A stretch of DNA of 64,000 nt, taken from positions 401,973 to 465,972 of the forward strand of contig CANMHG010000002.1 in assembly GCA_947497585.1 (NCBI GenBank), written 5' to 3'. The notes under the pieces were generated by a model. That model saw only the letters and a list, made by a program, of their open reading frames with translations. It searched no databases and was not told the DNA's origin. Origin of the DNA: an uncultured Bacillaceae bacterium (GTDB lineage: Bacteria; Bacillota; Bacilli; Bacillales; Bacillaceae_L). Below are positions 54,217-64,000 of the stretch, piece by piece; within the stretch, counting starts at the first letter, position 1; each line of letters starts with the position of its first letter. The position numbers and the translations under genes were made by a program.

Positions 54217-54930
54217 ATGAGGATTAAAAAGGATGAAGCACTTTTGCTAGCAAGCTGTTGTCTTCTAACATATACGCAATACGATAAGAATGGGGAATTT
54301 ACTCCACCGAAAGGTTTTAATGTTATTGATACCTTTAAAGCAGATGTCTTTGGTTCGAAAGAGTGGTTTGGCTTTATCATCGAATCTACTGATTCGATAA
54401 TTGTTGCCTTTCGAGGAACAGTCTCAGATCCAGATTGGATTGCAGATGCTGATATAATTGAGCATCCCTTTCCATACGATACAAATAAGAATCTAGTACA
54501 CGGGGGTTTTCTATCAATCTATGAGTCATGTAGAGACCAACTCCTATCAAAACTATCTTCTCTATTAGAACAAAAAAAGCTATACGTAACAGGTCATAGT
54601 TTAGGGGCTGCATTAGCTGTTTTACATGCTATGGATGTCTATGAAAATACAGATTTTGAGGAGCTAACACTATTTACATTGGCCGGTCCTCGTGTAGGGA
54701 GTGGTGAATTCGCATCCTCGTATAACAACAAGATTAAGAATTCCATTCGAGTTGTCAATACAAATGATATTATTCCAATGCTCCCTCCAAAAAGGATTTA
54801 TAACCCCTTCACAGAGAAATATAGTTCTTATCGACATGTTAAAAAGCAAGTAAGCTTTTCTGATCAAACAGGGACACTTAGAGGCAATCATAGCATTTAT
54901 ACTTATATAAAAGGCCTTGAAGAATTATAA
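54217..54930 (+). CDS. Class 3 lipase family protein
   Basis: Alpha/beta hydrolase of 237 residues from ATG 54217, which has AAGGAAGTGGGAG before it. The elbow GHSLGAA holds Ser128; IIVAFRGTVSDPDW is the oxyanion-hole strand of lipase class 3, and DIIPMLPP plus RGNHSIYTY contain the likely Asp and His. No signal peptide is visible, so it may be cytosolic. An upstream TTG (54199) is less likely, as it would precede the ribosome site. Confidence 0.87.
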   Translation: MRIKKDEALLLASCCLLTYTQYDKNGEFTPPKGFNVIDTFKADVFGSKEWFGFIIESTDSIIVAFRGTVSDPDWIADADIIEHPFPYDTNKNLVHGGFLSIYESCRDQLLSKLSSLLEQKKLYVTGHSLGAALAVLHAMDVYENTDFEELTLFTLAGPRVGSGEFASSYNNKIKNSIRVVNTNDIIPMLPPKRIYNPFTEKYSSYRHVKKQVSFSDQTGTLRGNHSIYTYIKGLEEL

Positions 54931-54941
54931 ATCACAAAAAA

Positions 54942-54973
54942 GAGGGTGCACCAAGAGAAGTGCCCCTCTATTT
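54942..54973. terminator. Terminator between the lipase gene and glgP
   Basis: AGAGGGTGCAC ... GTGCCCCTCT stem between convergent stop codons, preceded by an A run. Confidence 0.75.
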
Positions 54974-54979
54974 CATAGT

Positions 54980-57370
54980 TTATGAATCTATTTTCCAGAT
55001 TTGTTTAGCATACTCGCGAATCGTTCGATCACTTGAAAAGTATCCAGAGTGAGCAATATTTAGTAGACTCTTCTCCAACCACTTAGTGCGATCCTGATAA
55101 GCATCGTTAACCCGCTCCTGTGCTTCTATATAAGAAGCAAAATCTCTAAGAACAAAATATTGGTCATTCTGAGTTAGAAGAGAGTCATAAATCGCCTCAA
55201 AATCCCCCTCAGTTTCTGGGAAATGCCCGTTAATTAATTGTTCTAAAACCTTGCTAATTCGCTTGTCATGGTAATAGTATTCGTTTGAATAATATCCCCC
55301 GTTTTGAAAATAGTGAAGAACTTCCTCAGCCTTTAATCCAAAGGTGAAAATATTTTCATCGCCTACAGCATCTTTTATTTCAATATTCGCTCCATCCAAT
55401 GTGCCGATTGTTAAAGCACCATTCATCATAAACTTCATATTGCCGGTTCCTGATGCTTCTTTACTAGCCGTTGAAATTTGTTCACTAACATCTGCTGCTG
55501 GGAAAATATCCTCTGCAATCGAAACACGATAGTTTTCAATAAAAATCACCTTAAGGAACTCAGAAGTTTGCTTATCACTATTTACCTTCTCGGCTACAGA
55601 GTTAATCAGCTTTATTATTTTTTTTGCATAATAATAGCCAGGAGATGCTTTTGCCCCAAAGATAAAGGTACGAGGATGAATTCTGAAACTAGAATCTTCC
55701 TTCATTCGATTATATAAGTACATGATATGAAGTACATTTAAAAGCTGGCGTTTATACTCATGTAGACGTTTTACCTGCACATCAAAAATTGAATAAGGAT
55801 CAACCTCAATACCTGTTTGTGATAAAATACGCTTTGCTAAAATCTCTTTTCTAGTTATTTTTACATCATAAAGTCTCTCAAGTATATTTGGGTCATGTCT
55901 ATGATTCTTTAATTCTAGTAAAGAATTGGGTTCATAAATCCAATCGTTCCCTATTGTTTCTGTAAGTAATTCTGATAGGTGAGGATTCGACTTCAATAAC
56001 CAACGTCGATGAGTAATTCCATTCGTTTTGTTATTGAATTTATCAGGGTAGACTTCATAAAATAATTTCATTTCCCGTTTTTTCAATATTTCAGAATGTA
56101 GCTTAGCTACACCATTGACACTATAACTTCCTACTATGGCTAAATGTGCCATTTTAACAACACCGTGTGCAATAACGGCCATATTCTCAATTCGATTCCA
56201 ATCTCCTGGATACAGTTGCCAGAGTTCCTTACAAAAACGCTCATTTATTTCTTCAACAATCATGAAAATTCTTGGTAATAAAGGCTTAAAAATATAAAGA
56301 GGCCATTTCTCTAATGCTTCAGATAAGGTGGTATGATTCGTATAAGAGATAGTTTTGGTTGTAACTTGCCATGCTTCATCCCATCCCATACCTTCCTCAT
56401 CCATTAGTATCCTCATTAATTCAGGTACTGCTAAAACTGGGTGTGTGTCATTAATATGGATAGCAACTCCATTATGCAAATCGTCTAGACTACCATGTGT
56501 AGATTTATAATTTCGTAATATGCTTTGTAAACTAGCAGATACCAAGAAGTACTGCTGCTTTAACCTTAAGATCTTCCCATCATCATGAGTATCATCAGGA
56601 TATAAAAACTCTGATACCGCTTCTGTCTCTCTCTTATATTCTAAAATGTTCTTATTGTGTGGAAATGGGGAAGGTTCTGCATTCCATAGTTGTAGTGTAT
56701 TAACTGAGTCTGTACCATAACCAATTACAGGAATATCATAAGGTACAGCTGTAATCTTTTCGGCATTTATATGTCTAAATTTAAGTTTCCCTTCATGATA
56801 GAAAGATTCAACCTCCCCCCAGAAGCTTACTTCTGCAGCTTGATCTGCTTTTCGTATCTCCCAGACATTTCCGTGTCGTAACCACTGCTCTGGGTATTCA
56901 ACCTGATATCCTTCTATTATCTTTTGGTCAAACAATCCATGCTTATACCGGATGCCGCACCCGTGCCCAGGTAAATTTAAGGAAGCTAAGGAATCAAGAA
57001 AACATGCAGCTAATCTTCCTAATCCTCCATTACCTAATCCAGCATCGGCTTCAGCTTCTTCAATATCCTTTATGTCAATGCCTAACTCTAACAGACCTTC
57101 TTCTACAATTTGATTTATTCCAAGGTTCATAAGATTATTGCCTAATAATCTCCCTAGTAGAAACTCAATCGATAAATAGTAAACCTGTTTCTGTTTACTA
57201 CTACGATATTTCTCATTCGTTTGTATCCAGTTTGAACTAATATACTCTCGCACTAAACTCCCTAGAGTATTATAATGATCTCTACTTGTCGACTCCGAGA
57301 AACTTTTTCCAGACATCATTTCGAGCCTATTGCAAAAAACCTTCTTAAACGTCTTTTTGTTGGTGAACAT
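54980..57370 (-). CDS. glgP: Glycogen phosphorylase
   Basis: Releases glucose-1-phosphate from glycogen. The 796-residue protein has [17 protein letters not shown] near the N-terminus and the PLP site [20 protein letters not shown] near the C-terminus. It overlaps glgA by 26 bases and is the last gene of glgBCDAP, ending at a terminator. Confidence 0.97.
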   Translation of the reverse strand: MFTNKKTFKKVFCNRLEMMSGKSFSESTSRDHYNTLGSLVREYISSNWIQTNEKYRSSKQKQVYYLSIEFLLGRLLGNNLMNLGINQIVEEGLLELGIDIKDIEEAEADAGLGNGGLGRLAACFLDSLASLNLPGHGCGIRYKHGLFDQKIIEGYQVEYPEQWLRHGNVWEIRKADQAAEVSFWGEVESFYHEGKLKFRHINAEKITAVPYDIPVIGYGTDSVNTLQLWNAEPSPFPHNKNILEYKRETEAVSEFLYPDDTHDDGKILRLKQQYFLVSASLQSILRNYKSTHGSLDDLHNGVAIHINDTHPVLAVPELMRILMDEEGMGWDEAWQVTTKTISYTNHTTLSEALEKWPLYIFKPLLPRIFMIVEEINERFCKELWQLYPGDWNRIENMAVIAHGVVKMAHLAIVGSYSVNGVAKLHSEILKKREMKLFYEVYPDKFNNKTNGITHRRWLLKSNPHLSELLTETIGNDWIYEPNSLLELKNHRHDPNILERLYDVKITRKEILAKRILSQTGIEVDPYSIFDVQVKRLHEYKRQLLNVLHIMYLYNRMKEDSSFRIHPRTFIFGAKASPGYYYAKKIIKLINSVAEKVNSDKQTSEFLKVIFIENYRVSIAEDIFPAADVSEQISTASKEASGTGNMKFMMNGALTIGTLDGANIEIKDAVGDENIFTFGLKAEEVLHYFQNGGYYSNEYYYHDKRISKVLEQLINGHFPETEGDFEAIYDSLLTQNDQYFVLRDFASYIEAQERVNDAYQDRTKWLEKSLLNIAHSGYFSSDRTIREYAKQIWKIDS

Positions 57371-58808
57371 TCATTCCACTCCTAACAAGTAATCCTGCAT
57401 AAAGCTGATTATATTTAAAAGCAGATTGTGCCCAGCTGTAGTCACGTGACATTGCTTCTCCAACTATTTTTGCCCATACGTCCTTATCCTGATATAAGTC
57501 GATTGCACGATTAACCGTGTAGAGCATATCATGTGCGTTAAAATTTTTAAAACTAAAGCCATTTCCGATACCAGTACTATCATTAAAGGATTGAACAGTA
57601 TCGTTTAATCCCCCTGTTTCACGTACTATTGGGATCGTACCATAACGCAATGAGATTAGTTGCCCTAAACCACATGGTTCGAATTTAGAAGGCATTAAGA
57701 ACAAATCAGAACCTGCATAGATTTGGTGTGCTAATTTTTCATCAAATCCAATAAATACTTTTAACTTATCTGGATAATGCCCAGCTAATGTTAAAAAGAT
57801 ATTTTCATATTTCTCATCACCGGTTCCTAGAATAATTAACTGTAAATCTTTTGTTAACATTTCTTCAATGACATGGATGATTAAATCTAGACCTTTTTGT
57901 TCAGTTAACCGTGAGATGATTGATAGAACTGGTATATCTTTTCGTTTTGGTAGTCCAAATTGCTTCTGTAAGGATTGTTTATTAAATTCTTTGCTTTTTA
58001 TATTCGTGTAATCATATTTTCTTGCAATAAGAGTATCTGTTTTCGGGTTATATATATCATCGTCTATCCCATTCAAAATCCCAACTAATTTCTCATTATA
58101 CTTTCGTAGTAATCCATCTAATCTTTCACCAAAGTACTTGCTTTGTATTTCATCTTTATAAGTTGGGCTAACGGTCGTAATTAAATCGGATGAAACAATC
58201 GCTGCTTTCATAAAATTTACGTTCCCAAAGAATTCAAGTTGTTCACTTGTAAAGTACTCCTCTGACAGATTTAGTAAATCACCTAAAATATCCTTTGGAA
58301 ATACACCTTGGAATTGAAGATTATGAATGGTGAAAATCGTACGAATCGAAGAATAGGCACCTTCTCTGTACTCATGTTTCAATAAAAAGTTTACCATTCC
58401 TGTGTGCCAGTCATGACAATGAATAACATCCGGCGTAAATTCGATGCTAGGAATGGCTTGTAATACAGCATGGCAAAAGAAAGAAAATCTTTCACCATCA
58501 TCAAAATACCCATAAAGGCGATCTCTATTAAAATAATACTCATTATCGATAAAATAATAAGTGATTCCCTCATAAGTTAAAACCTCTAAACCACAGTATT
58601 GAGATCTCCAACCTAGTTGAACATTAAACTCACACACTTTTTCCATCTTTTCTTTATATTGTGTGGGGATTTGCCCATATTTTGGCAGCATAATCCTTAC
58701 GTCTGTTCCCAAGTTTTTTAATTCTTTTGGTAGGGCACCAGCTACATCTGCTAAACCACCTGACTTTATAAAGGGAACACACTCTGATACAACAAATAGT
58801 ACCTTCAC
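57345..58808 (-). CDS. glgA: Glycogen synthase (ADP-glucose)
   Basis: Extends glycogen chains from ADP-glucose. The 487-residue GT5 protein has the ADP-glucose site [13 protein letters not shown] (16-28) and the C-terminal FEPCGLGQL motif. It starts in a 4-base overlap with glgD (58805-58808) and overlaps glgP at its end. Confidence 0.96.
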   Translation of the reverse strand: MKVLFVVSECVPFIKSGGLADVAGALPKELKNLGTDVRIMLPKYGQIPTQYKEKMEKVCEFNVQLGWRSQYCGLEVLTYEGITYYFIDNEYYFNRDRLYGYFDDGERFSFFCHAVLQAIPSIEFTPDVIHCHDWHTGMVNFLLKHEYREGAYSSIRTIFTIHNLQFQGVFPKDILGDLLNLSEEYFTSEQLEFFGNVNFMKAAIVSSDLITTVSPTYKDEIQSKYFGERLDGLLRKYNEKLVGILNGIDDDIYNPKTDTLIARKYDYTNIKSKEFNKQSLQKQFGLPKRKDIPVLSIISRLTEQKGLDLIIHVIEEMLTKDLQLIILGTGDEKYENIFLTLAGHYPDKLKVFIGFDEKLAHQIYAGSDLFLMPSKFEPCGLGQLISLRYGTIPIVRETGGLNDTVQSFNDSTGIGNGFSFKNFNAHDMLYTVNRAIDLYQDKDVWAKIVGEAMSRDYSWAQSAFKYNQLYAGLLVRSGMNVHQQKDV

Positions 58809-59821
58809 GATTTCATCAACGCTCCTTGTAAGGTTCCTTTACGAACTACGTAAGGAGAAAGCTTACTTCCTTGAAGAGAGACATTGTTCTCTACTTTTAC
58901 ATCTTTGTCAAAAACAACTGCATCTAATACACAATCAGTTCCAATAACGCTTTTTTGCATAATGATGCTGTTTTTAATAACAGTTCCTTTACCTATCTTA
59001 ACCCCTCTTGAAATAATACTATTTTCTACATGTCCTTCAATTACACACCCATTAGCAATCATTGAATTTTTTACAACTGCATCTTTTGTGTATTTCGTAG
59101 GTGGCTCATCTTTCACCTTAGTATATATCGGACTATATTGTAAAAATAATTGTTTCCAAACAGTTGGATCTAACAACTCCATACTGTGTTTATAATAGCT
59201 TCCTATAGAATCAATTACTTTTACATATCCGCGATATTCATAATCACATATCTTAAAGGTATGCTTATGGTCCTGGACTACATCTTGAATGCTATAGTAT
59301 CCAGTAGCATCTTGTGCTGTAATCAAATCAATCAGAAGAGAAGTTTCTAGGATATACATCTCTAGCGATTTTCCCAAATGACGCACTTCGGTAATATCAC
59401 ACTCTTCTTCAATATGTCTTTTTAAAATCTTCTTATAATCTATATTACAGACAGTGTAACTGTTTGTGATCAGCGTATACTTTTGAGTACTTCGATAAAA
59501 ATAGTCCATATGATTGCGAAACTGCTTAAACGAACCTTCTTCTTCAAAATTTGAGGAGGGAAAGAAAAACAATCCATCTCTTTTTCTATTCAAATCCCAC
59601 TGCTTCCCAGAGCCGATATGGTCCATAAGAGAACGGTATTGATATCTCGGAAAGATGGCTACACTTTCAATTCCAGAGTTAACCATGTTAGACAAAACAA
59701 AATCAACTAATCTATATCTACCTGCAAATGGAATAGCTGCCATTGACCGATTTATTGTTAAATCACTGGTAGCCTCTCTATATGTTGTTGCATCTATGAC
59801 TCCAAGCAAGTTCTTTATCAT
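58805..59821 (-). CDS. glgD: Glycogen biosynthesis protein GlgD
   Basis: Paralogue of GlgC, 338 residues. The pyrophosphorylase fold is clear ([17 protein letters not shown], then left-handed helix repeats [18 protein letters not shown]), but the N-terminal GGxGxRL loop of GlgC is replaced by [10 protein letters not shown]. This fits a regulatory subunit that modifies GlgC, as known for Bacillus-type GlgCD. AGGATGAAG lies before the ATG. Confidence 0.93.
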   Translation of the reverse strand: MIKNLLGVIDATTYREATSDLTINRSMAAIPFAGRYRLVDFVLSNMVNSGIESVAIFPRYQYRSLMDHIGSGKQWDLNRKRDGLFFFPSSNFEEEGSFKQFRNHMDYFYRSTQKYTLITNSYTVCNIDYKKILKRHIEEECDITEVRHLGKSLEMYILETSLLIDLITAQDATGYYSIQDVVQDHKHTFKICDYEYRGYVKVIDSIGSYYKHSMELLDPTVWKQLFLQYSPIYTKVKDEPPTKYTKDAVVKNSMIANGCVIEGHVENSIISRGVKIGKGTVIKNSIIMQKSVIGTDCVLDAVVFDKDVKVENNVSLQGSKLSPYVVRKGTLQGALMKS

Positions 59822-59874
59822 TTTACTTCATCCTCTCAGGGGCGATTCTCTTCCGTCCATAGCCCCATTTATCT

Positions 59875-61017
59875 TTATTTATTTACCATAAACATGTCTT
59901 CTGTAACGAGGACAATGTCATCTTCCTGTTCTGAACGAATGACCGTCCCATCTGGAATGTGAATTCCCGGTGGAATGATGGCTCTCTCAATAAAGACATT
60001 CTTTCCGATTTTTGCATCTGGCATGATTACAGACTCTTTTATAATAGAGCCCTCTCCAATATGTGAACCTTGAAATAACACAGAATGGTAAGCACTTCCT
60101 TCAATTACACAACCTTCATTTACAAGCGATTCATTAACATCCGCAGATGGAGAGATAAATTGTGGTGGTTGATTTGGATTAACTGAATAAATGCGCCAAG
60201 ATTGATCAAATAAATTTAATTTTGAATCCTCACTTAATAAGTCCATATTAGCTTCCCATAAGCTTTTTACTGTTCCTACATCCTTCCAATAGCCCTCAAA
60301 AGGATAGGCAATTAACTTCTTCTGTTCTTTTAATAAGAGAGGAATAACATCCTTGCCAAAATCATGACTTGACTCTTGATTTTGGTCATCTAATTCTAAA
60401 AACTCCTTTAGAACAGACCACTTAAAAATATATATGCCCATGGATGCTAAGTTATTTTTTGGATATTCAGGTTTTTCTTCAAACTCTAGAATCTCCATGT
60501 CCTCGTTTGTATTCATAATGCCAAATCGGCTTGCTTCGTCCCAAGGTACTTCAATGACTGAAATAGAAACATCTGCATTTTTACTAATATGGAATTCTAG
60601 CATCTTAGCATAATCCATTTTATAAATGTGATCTCCTGATAATATCAACACATATTCTGGATCATATTGTTTTAAATAGGTTACATTCTGATAAATTGCA
60701 CTGGCAGTACCAGAGTACCATTTAACTCCTGAAGACTCTGCATATGGAGGAAGGACAGTAACTCCACCATTTTTGCGATCGAGATCCCAAGCACTACCAA
60801 TCCCAATATAAGAATGCAGTAGAAGAGGTTGATATTGTGTAAGCACACCAACAGTGTCAATTCCTGAATTCGTACAGTTACTAAGAGTAAAGTCAATAAT
60901 TCTATATTTTCCACCAAAAGGAACAGCAGGCTTTGCCAGGTCTTGAGTTAATGAGTTTAGCCTACTCCCCTTTCCCCCTGCCAATAGCATTGCGACGCAC
61001 TTTTTTCTGATCATCAT
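59875..61017 (-). CDS. glgC: Glucose-1-phosphate adenylyltransferase
   Basis: Makes ADP-glucose. I choose ATG 61017 (380 residues) since GAGGAGAG precedes it by 7 bases; the longer frame to 61065 runs deeper into glgB without a ribosome site. [10 protein letters not shown] and [15 protein letters not shown] are the nucleotide-binding signatures, with DHIYKMDY as catalytic Asp region. It overlaps the glgB end by 56 bases, as in other Bacillus glg operons. Confidence 0.96.
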   Translation of the reverse strand: MMIRKKCVAMLLAGGKGSRLNSLTQDLAKPAVPFGGKYRIIDFTLSNCTNSGIDTVGVLTQYQPLLLHSYIGIGSAWDLDRKNGGVTVLPPYAESSGVKWYSGTASAIYQNVTYLKQYDPEYVLILSGDHIYKMDYAKMLEFHISKNADVSISVIEVPWDEASRFGIMNTNEDMEILEFEEKPEYPKNNLASMGIYIFKWSVLKEFLELDDQNQESSHDFGKDVIPLLLKEQKKLIAYPFEGYWKDVGTVKSLWEANMDLLSEDSKLNLFDQSWRIYSVNPNQPPQFISPSADVNESLVNEGCVIEGSAYHSVLFQGSHIGEGSIIKESVIMPDAKIGKNVFIERAIIPPGIHIPDGTVIRSEQEDDIVLVTEDMFMVNK

Positions 61018-62896
61018 TATTTTTCTCTCCTCTGCGTTTAATTGGACGTACGATCGAAATACCAAATGGTGGGATTGTCATTTTAATGTGATAAGGTTTA
61101 CCATGGTACTGACCTTCTTCACCAATCAGATTCCCTTTGTTAATTTGACCAGAACCACCAAAGGCTGTATCATCACTATTCAATACTTCTTTAAAAGAAG
61201 ATAATAACGGTACTCCCACTTTGTACTCATGGTAGGTTTCAGGTGTGAAATTACACACAATTACTGTTAAATCATTCTCTTTCTTTCCTTTTCGTATAAA
61301 AGAAAATATGCTTTGGTCATAGTTGTTTACATCAATCCATTCAAAGCCTTCATCGAAATTATCTAACTCATATAAAGACCGTTGCTTTTTATATACCTTG
61401 GATAACTCTTTAACATACGCTCTTAAATGTTGATGCATTCTGAAATCGTCAAGGTTCCAATCAAGTTCGCTATCATCCTTCCATTCAGAAAATTGACCGA
61501 ACTCTCCACCCATGAAAAGTAGCTTTTTTCCAGGGTGTGTGATTAGGTAGCCATACAATAGCCTTAACTGTGCAAATTTATCCCAATAATCACCTGGCAT
61601 TTTATCAAGCATTGACTTTTTCCCATGTACTACTTCATCGTGCGAAAAAGGTAAGATAAACTTCTCAGAAAAAGCATATAAAAGGGAAAACGTCACTTTA
61701 TTATGTAGTTTTTTTCTTTCATATGGAGAAGCTTGCATATATGTTAAAATGTCATTCATCCAACCCATATTCCACTTATACGAAAATCCTAGGCCACCTT
61801 CACTTACTGAACTAGTAACCTTTGGCCAAACTGTAGAATCCTCTGCAATCATTAGGACAGACTGATCAAACTCGTGAACCGCACTATTTAGCTTTTTCAA
61901 AAATTCTAAAGCAAAAGGATTCGGTCTTTGTTCCCCCTCATGGCTAGTTGGCCAATAAATCATATTTGCTACTGCATCTACACGGAAACCATCAATATGA
62001 AAATAATCTATCCAAAAGAGTGCATTTGAAATTAGAAAGCTTTGAACTTCTGGCTTTGATAAATCAAAGTTTGCTGTGCCCCACACTTTGTTTTCTCGGT
62101 CTTGACTAGATCCATATTCGTACGTAGGCTTACCATCAAATAAATATAAACCGTGAGAATCCTTACAAAAGTGACCTGGTACCCAATCCATAATTACACC
62201 AATACCATTTTGATGACATTGATCAATTAGATACATCAACCCATGGGGCGTCCCATAACGACTAGTTGCAGAGTAATAGCCAGTCCCCTGGTATCCCCAA
62301 GACTTATCCAGTGGATGTTCTACTAGTGGTAAAATTTCTATATGAGTAAAACCATGCTCGAGGACGTAAGGTATAAGAAGTTCTGATAGTTCTTCATATG
62401 AATAATAGCTACCATCAGCCTTTACTTTCCATGAACCTAAATGCACTTCATATATATTTAAGGGCTTTTCTTGAGTAGATCTTTTATTTCTTTGCCAAGC
62501 CCTATCATTCCACTTATAGCCTTCAAGATTATAAATTACAGAAGCTGTTGCTGGTCTAATCTCAGAATAGAAAGCAAAAGGATCAGACTTTAAGAGAATG
62601 TCACCACTGTGGGTAGTTATCTCATATTTATAGATGTCTCCATCTACTAATCCTGGGAAAAAATTTGTCCAAATCCCCTCATTATTTATCTTATCTAACG
62701 GATGATTCTCTCCTTCCCAATAATTAAAATCACCTACAATATTTACTTTTACAGCATGTGGTGCCCAGACAGTGAACCGTGTTCCCTCCACACCATTTAG
62801 CACTGTAAGATGTGCTCCAAATAACTGGTAGCTTTTAAATAGATTTCCTTCATGAAATAAATGAATATCATGACTAGTTGGAAGAGTTAAGATCAC
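60962..62896 (-). CDS. glgB: 1,4-alpha-glucan branching enzyme
   Basis: Introduces alpha-1,6 branches into glycogen. The 644-residue GH13 protein has an N-terminal CBM48 ([16 protein letters not shown]) and catalytic segments [14 protein letters not shown] (Asp nucleophile), [10 protein letters not shown] (Glu acid/base) and [12 protein letters not shown]. Start is GTG 62896 after AAAGGGTGGA. It is the first gene of glgBCDAP. The C-terminal tail after SIVRPIKRR is an extension that lies over glgC. Confidence 0.96.
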   Translation of the reverse strand: MILTLPTSHDIHLFHEGNLFKSYQLFGAHLTVLNGVEGTRFTVWAPHAVKVNIVGDFNYWEGENHPLDKINNEGIWTNFFPGLVDGDIYKYEITTHSGDILLKSDPFAFYSEIRPATASVIYNLEGYKWNDRAWQRNKRSTQEKPLNIYEVHLGSWKVKADGSYYSYEELSELLIPYVLEHGFTHIEILPLVEHPLDKSWGYQGTGYYSATSRYGTPHGLMYLIDQCHQNGIGVIMDWVPGHFCKDSHGLYLFDGKPTYEYGSSQDRENKVWGTANFDLSKPEVQSFLISNALFWIDYFHIDGFRVDAVANMIYWPTSHEGEQRPNPFALEFLKKLNSAVHEFDQSVLMIAEDSTVWPKVTSSVSEGGLGFSYKWNMGWMNDILTYMQASPYERKKLHNKVTFSLLYAFSEKFILPFSHDEVVHGKKSMLDKMPGDYWDKFAQLRLLYGYLITHPGKKLLFMGGEFGQFSEWKDDSELDWNLDDFRMHQHLRAYVKELSKVYKKQRSLYELDNFDEGFEWIDVNNYDQSIFSFIRKGKKENDLTVIVCNFTPETYHEYKVGVPLLSSFKEVLNSDDTAFGGSGQINKGNLIGEEGQYHGKPYHIKMTIPPFGISIVRPIKRRGEKNNDDQKKVRRNAIGRGKGE

Positions 62897-63403
62897 TCGT
62901 ATCCACCCTTTCTATAACGTTTAGTTCGATCATTATTTATTCATTTTACAAGCAATTGTAAGTGTGAAGAGGTATTTTTGTATGACATTCTTTTACAAAA
63001 TTTTCTTTTCCACCTTTAATTGTTATTGCTAGATAACTTTCAATTATTATTGCAAACGATTACATTATTTTTATGAAAAAAGTATTTCACTATTTGTTTT
63101 ATAAATAGTCTTTACATGTATAGTTAAGGGTAAAACATTGTTATAACAATCTTTGATTGATGCTGGATTCTACTTATTGAAGGTGGATTATTGAGAAAAA
63201 ATATAGTAAATATTATAAATTATCAGCTAATTTGTTATAGTAAAGCAGTAAACGTAAAAGCGTTTTAGTCAAAAAGCAAATATTGTCGATAAAAAACTAG
63301 ACACAAATTGTTCAATATGGAAAAAGTAGTTGAGTGGATATGAGTGAATAACGATTCATAAGTGGCAGCTAAAGTAGTTAAGAAGGAGAAAAAAGTAAAA
63401 GAA
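62897..63403. other. Upstream region of the glg operon, including a cre-like site
   Basis: A/T-rich gap of about 500 bases between glgB and the tRNA operon terminator. TGCAAACGATTACA at 63051-63064 fits the loose cre pattern TGNAANCGNWNNCA, about 155 bases before glgB. No convincing SigA promoter, RNA or gene was seen elsewhere in the gap. Confidence 0.45.
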
Positions 63404-63444
63404 AAAAAGCGCAACGAGTAATTAAACTCGTTACGCTTTTTTGA
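63404..63444 (-). terminator. Terminator of the tRNA operon
   Basis: On the minus strand AAAAAAGCGTAACGAGT pairs with ACTCGTTGCGCTTTTTT, a strong stem with T run just after tRNA-Glu. Confidence 0.9.
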
Positions 63445-63516
63445 TGACCCATACGGGATTCGAACCCGTGTTACCGCCGTGAAAGGGCGGTGTCTTAACC
63501 GCTTGACCAATGGGCC
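63445..63516 (-). tRNA. tRNA-Glu (anticodon TTC)
   Basis: 72-base cloverleaf without encoded CCA. Anticodon loop CTTTCAC, T-loop GGTTCGAATCC. Last gene of the operon. Confidence 0.95.
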
Positions 63517-63535
63517 GAAAATAATAAAGTTCTTA

Positions 63536-63626
63536 TGGCGGAGAAGGAGGGATTTGAACCCTCGCGCCGCTCACGCGACCTACACCCTTAGCAGGGGCGC
63601 CTCTTCAGCCTCTTGAGTACTTCCCC
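63536..63626 (-). tRNA. tRNA-Ser (anticodon GCT)
   Basis: 91 bases with a long variable arm and encoded CCA. Anticodon loop CTGCTAA. Confidence 0.95.
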
Positions 63627-63631
63627 ATAAA

Positions 63632-63706
63632 TGGCTCCACAGGCAGGACTCGAACCTGCGACCGATCGGTTAACAGCCGATAGCTCTACCACTGAGCTAC
63701 TGTGGA
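63632..63706 (-). tRNA. tRNA-Asn (anticodon GTT)
   Basis: 75 bases with encoded CCA. Anticodon loop CTGTTAA. Confidence 0.95.
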
Positions 63707-63739
63707 ATAGTAAGAATAGAATCATTCATAAGTTATGAA

Positions 63740-63816
<77 letters not shown>

Positions 63817-63839
63817 TAATAAGTTTAGGTTAAAGTAAA

Positions 63840-63913
63840 TGGAGCGGGTGATGAGAATCGAACTCACGACATCAGCTTGGAAGGCTGAGGTTTTACCATT
63901 AAACTACACCCGC
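63840..63913 (-). tRNA. tRNA-Gly (anticodon TCC)
   Basis: 74 bases with encoded CCA. Anticodon loop CTTCCAA. Confidence 0.95.
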
Positions 63914-63927
63914 AACTATAAAGAAAA

Positions 63928-64000
63928 TGGGGCGACTGATGGGAATCGAACCCACGAATGCCTGAACCACAATCAGGTGCGTTAACCACTTCGCCACAAC
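63928..64000 (-). tRNA. tRNA-His (anticodon GTG), 5' end cut by the window edge
   Basis: Anticodon loop TTGTGGT and encoded CCA are visible; only the first few bases of the acceptor stem lie outside the window. Confidence 0.92.

Noticed and set aside
63265..63510. 81-codon open frame on the minus strand
   Set aside because: It covers tRNA-Glu and its terminator.

Overview
The window is a low-GC chromosomal segment of a Bacillus-type Firmicute (Bacillaceae). Supporting signs are T-box and S-box leaders in front of leuS, tyrS and metK, strong AGGAGG-type ribosome sites, TTG/GTG starts, SigB- and sigma-54-type promoters, and gene content and order that I recognise from the B. subtilis leuS-yttB / ytqAB-ytpB-ytoA-metK-pckA-ytm-ytl-ytk-luxS / men / yteA / glg region. 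The exact species cannot be read from the sequence. All statements about B. subtilis order come from memory.

Layout. 1-2060: 5' part of leuS with its leucine T-box leader. 2070-8531: accessory metabolic block, with a lipoprotein copper nitrite reductase behind an FNR-like site, then a sigma-54-controlled ketone-body / short-chain acid operon (CoA-transferase A and B, GntP-type permease, 3-hydroxybutyrate dehydrogenase) and its activator. 8637-14839: yttB-type MFS pump, ytzC plus a small gene, ytqAB, ytpB, ytoA, and a secreted C39-type peptidase. 14917-18982: metK (SAM riboswitch) and pckA, separated by a 52-bp tandem repeat array. 19137-25857: MscS channel, GDPD phosphodiesterase, tyrosyl-tRNA synthetase with T-box, a half-size MFS protein with a membrane-anchored flavin oxidoreductase, and a P-loop protein. 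25933-34743: ytmBA, ytlACD-type ABC transporter, ytkD, small conserved genes, threonine aldolase, yjfB, dps, ytzI and an amidase. 34971-41737: fbpB-like small gene, a second (51-bp) repeat array, a 352-bp inverted-repeat-bounded segment, luxS, yidD, a duplicated YtkA-domain lipoprotein, an SbtA-type permease, a putatively Fur-controlled DUF2325 protein, a ZIP transporter and two structured intergenic repeats. 41738-50517: menaquinone genes menFDHB, menEC and divergent menA. 50661-54930: yteA, penicillin-acylase-family hydrolase, class 3 lipase. 54980-62896: complete glgBCDAP glycogen operon. 63404-64000: end of a tRNA operon (His-Gly-Ile-Asn-Ser-Glu).

How it fits together. Most genes are housekeeping or central metabolism: menaquinone synthesis, glycogen storage, gluconeogenesis (pckA) and methyl-cycle functions (metK, luxS). 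The accessory genes add anaerobic nitrite reduction and growth on acetoacetate/3-hydroxybutyrate, whose control region combines a sigma-54 promoter, three 16-bp activator palindromes and a CcpA-type site. No phage, plasmid, complete insertion sequence or CRISPR-Cas system is visible. The most unusual signals are the two repeat arrays, which share a 25-bp palindromic module but have unrelated spacers, and the compact sigma-54/CcpA control region.
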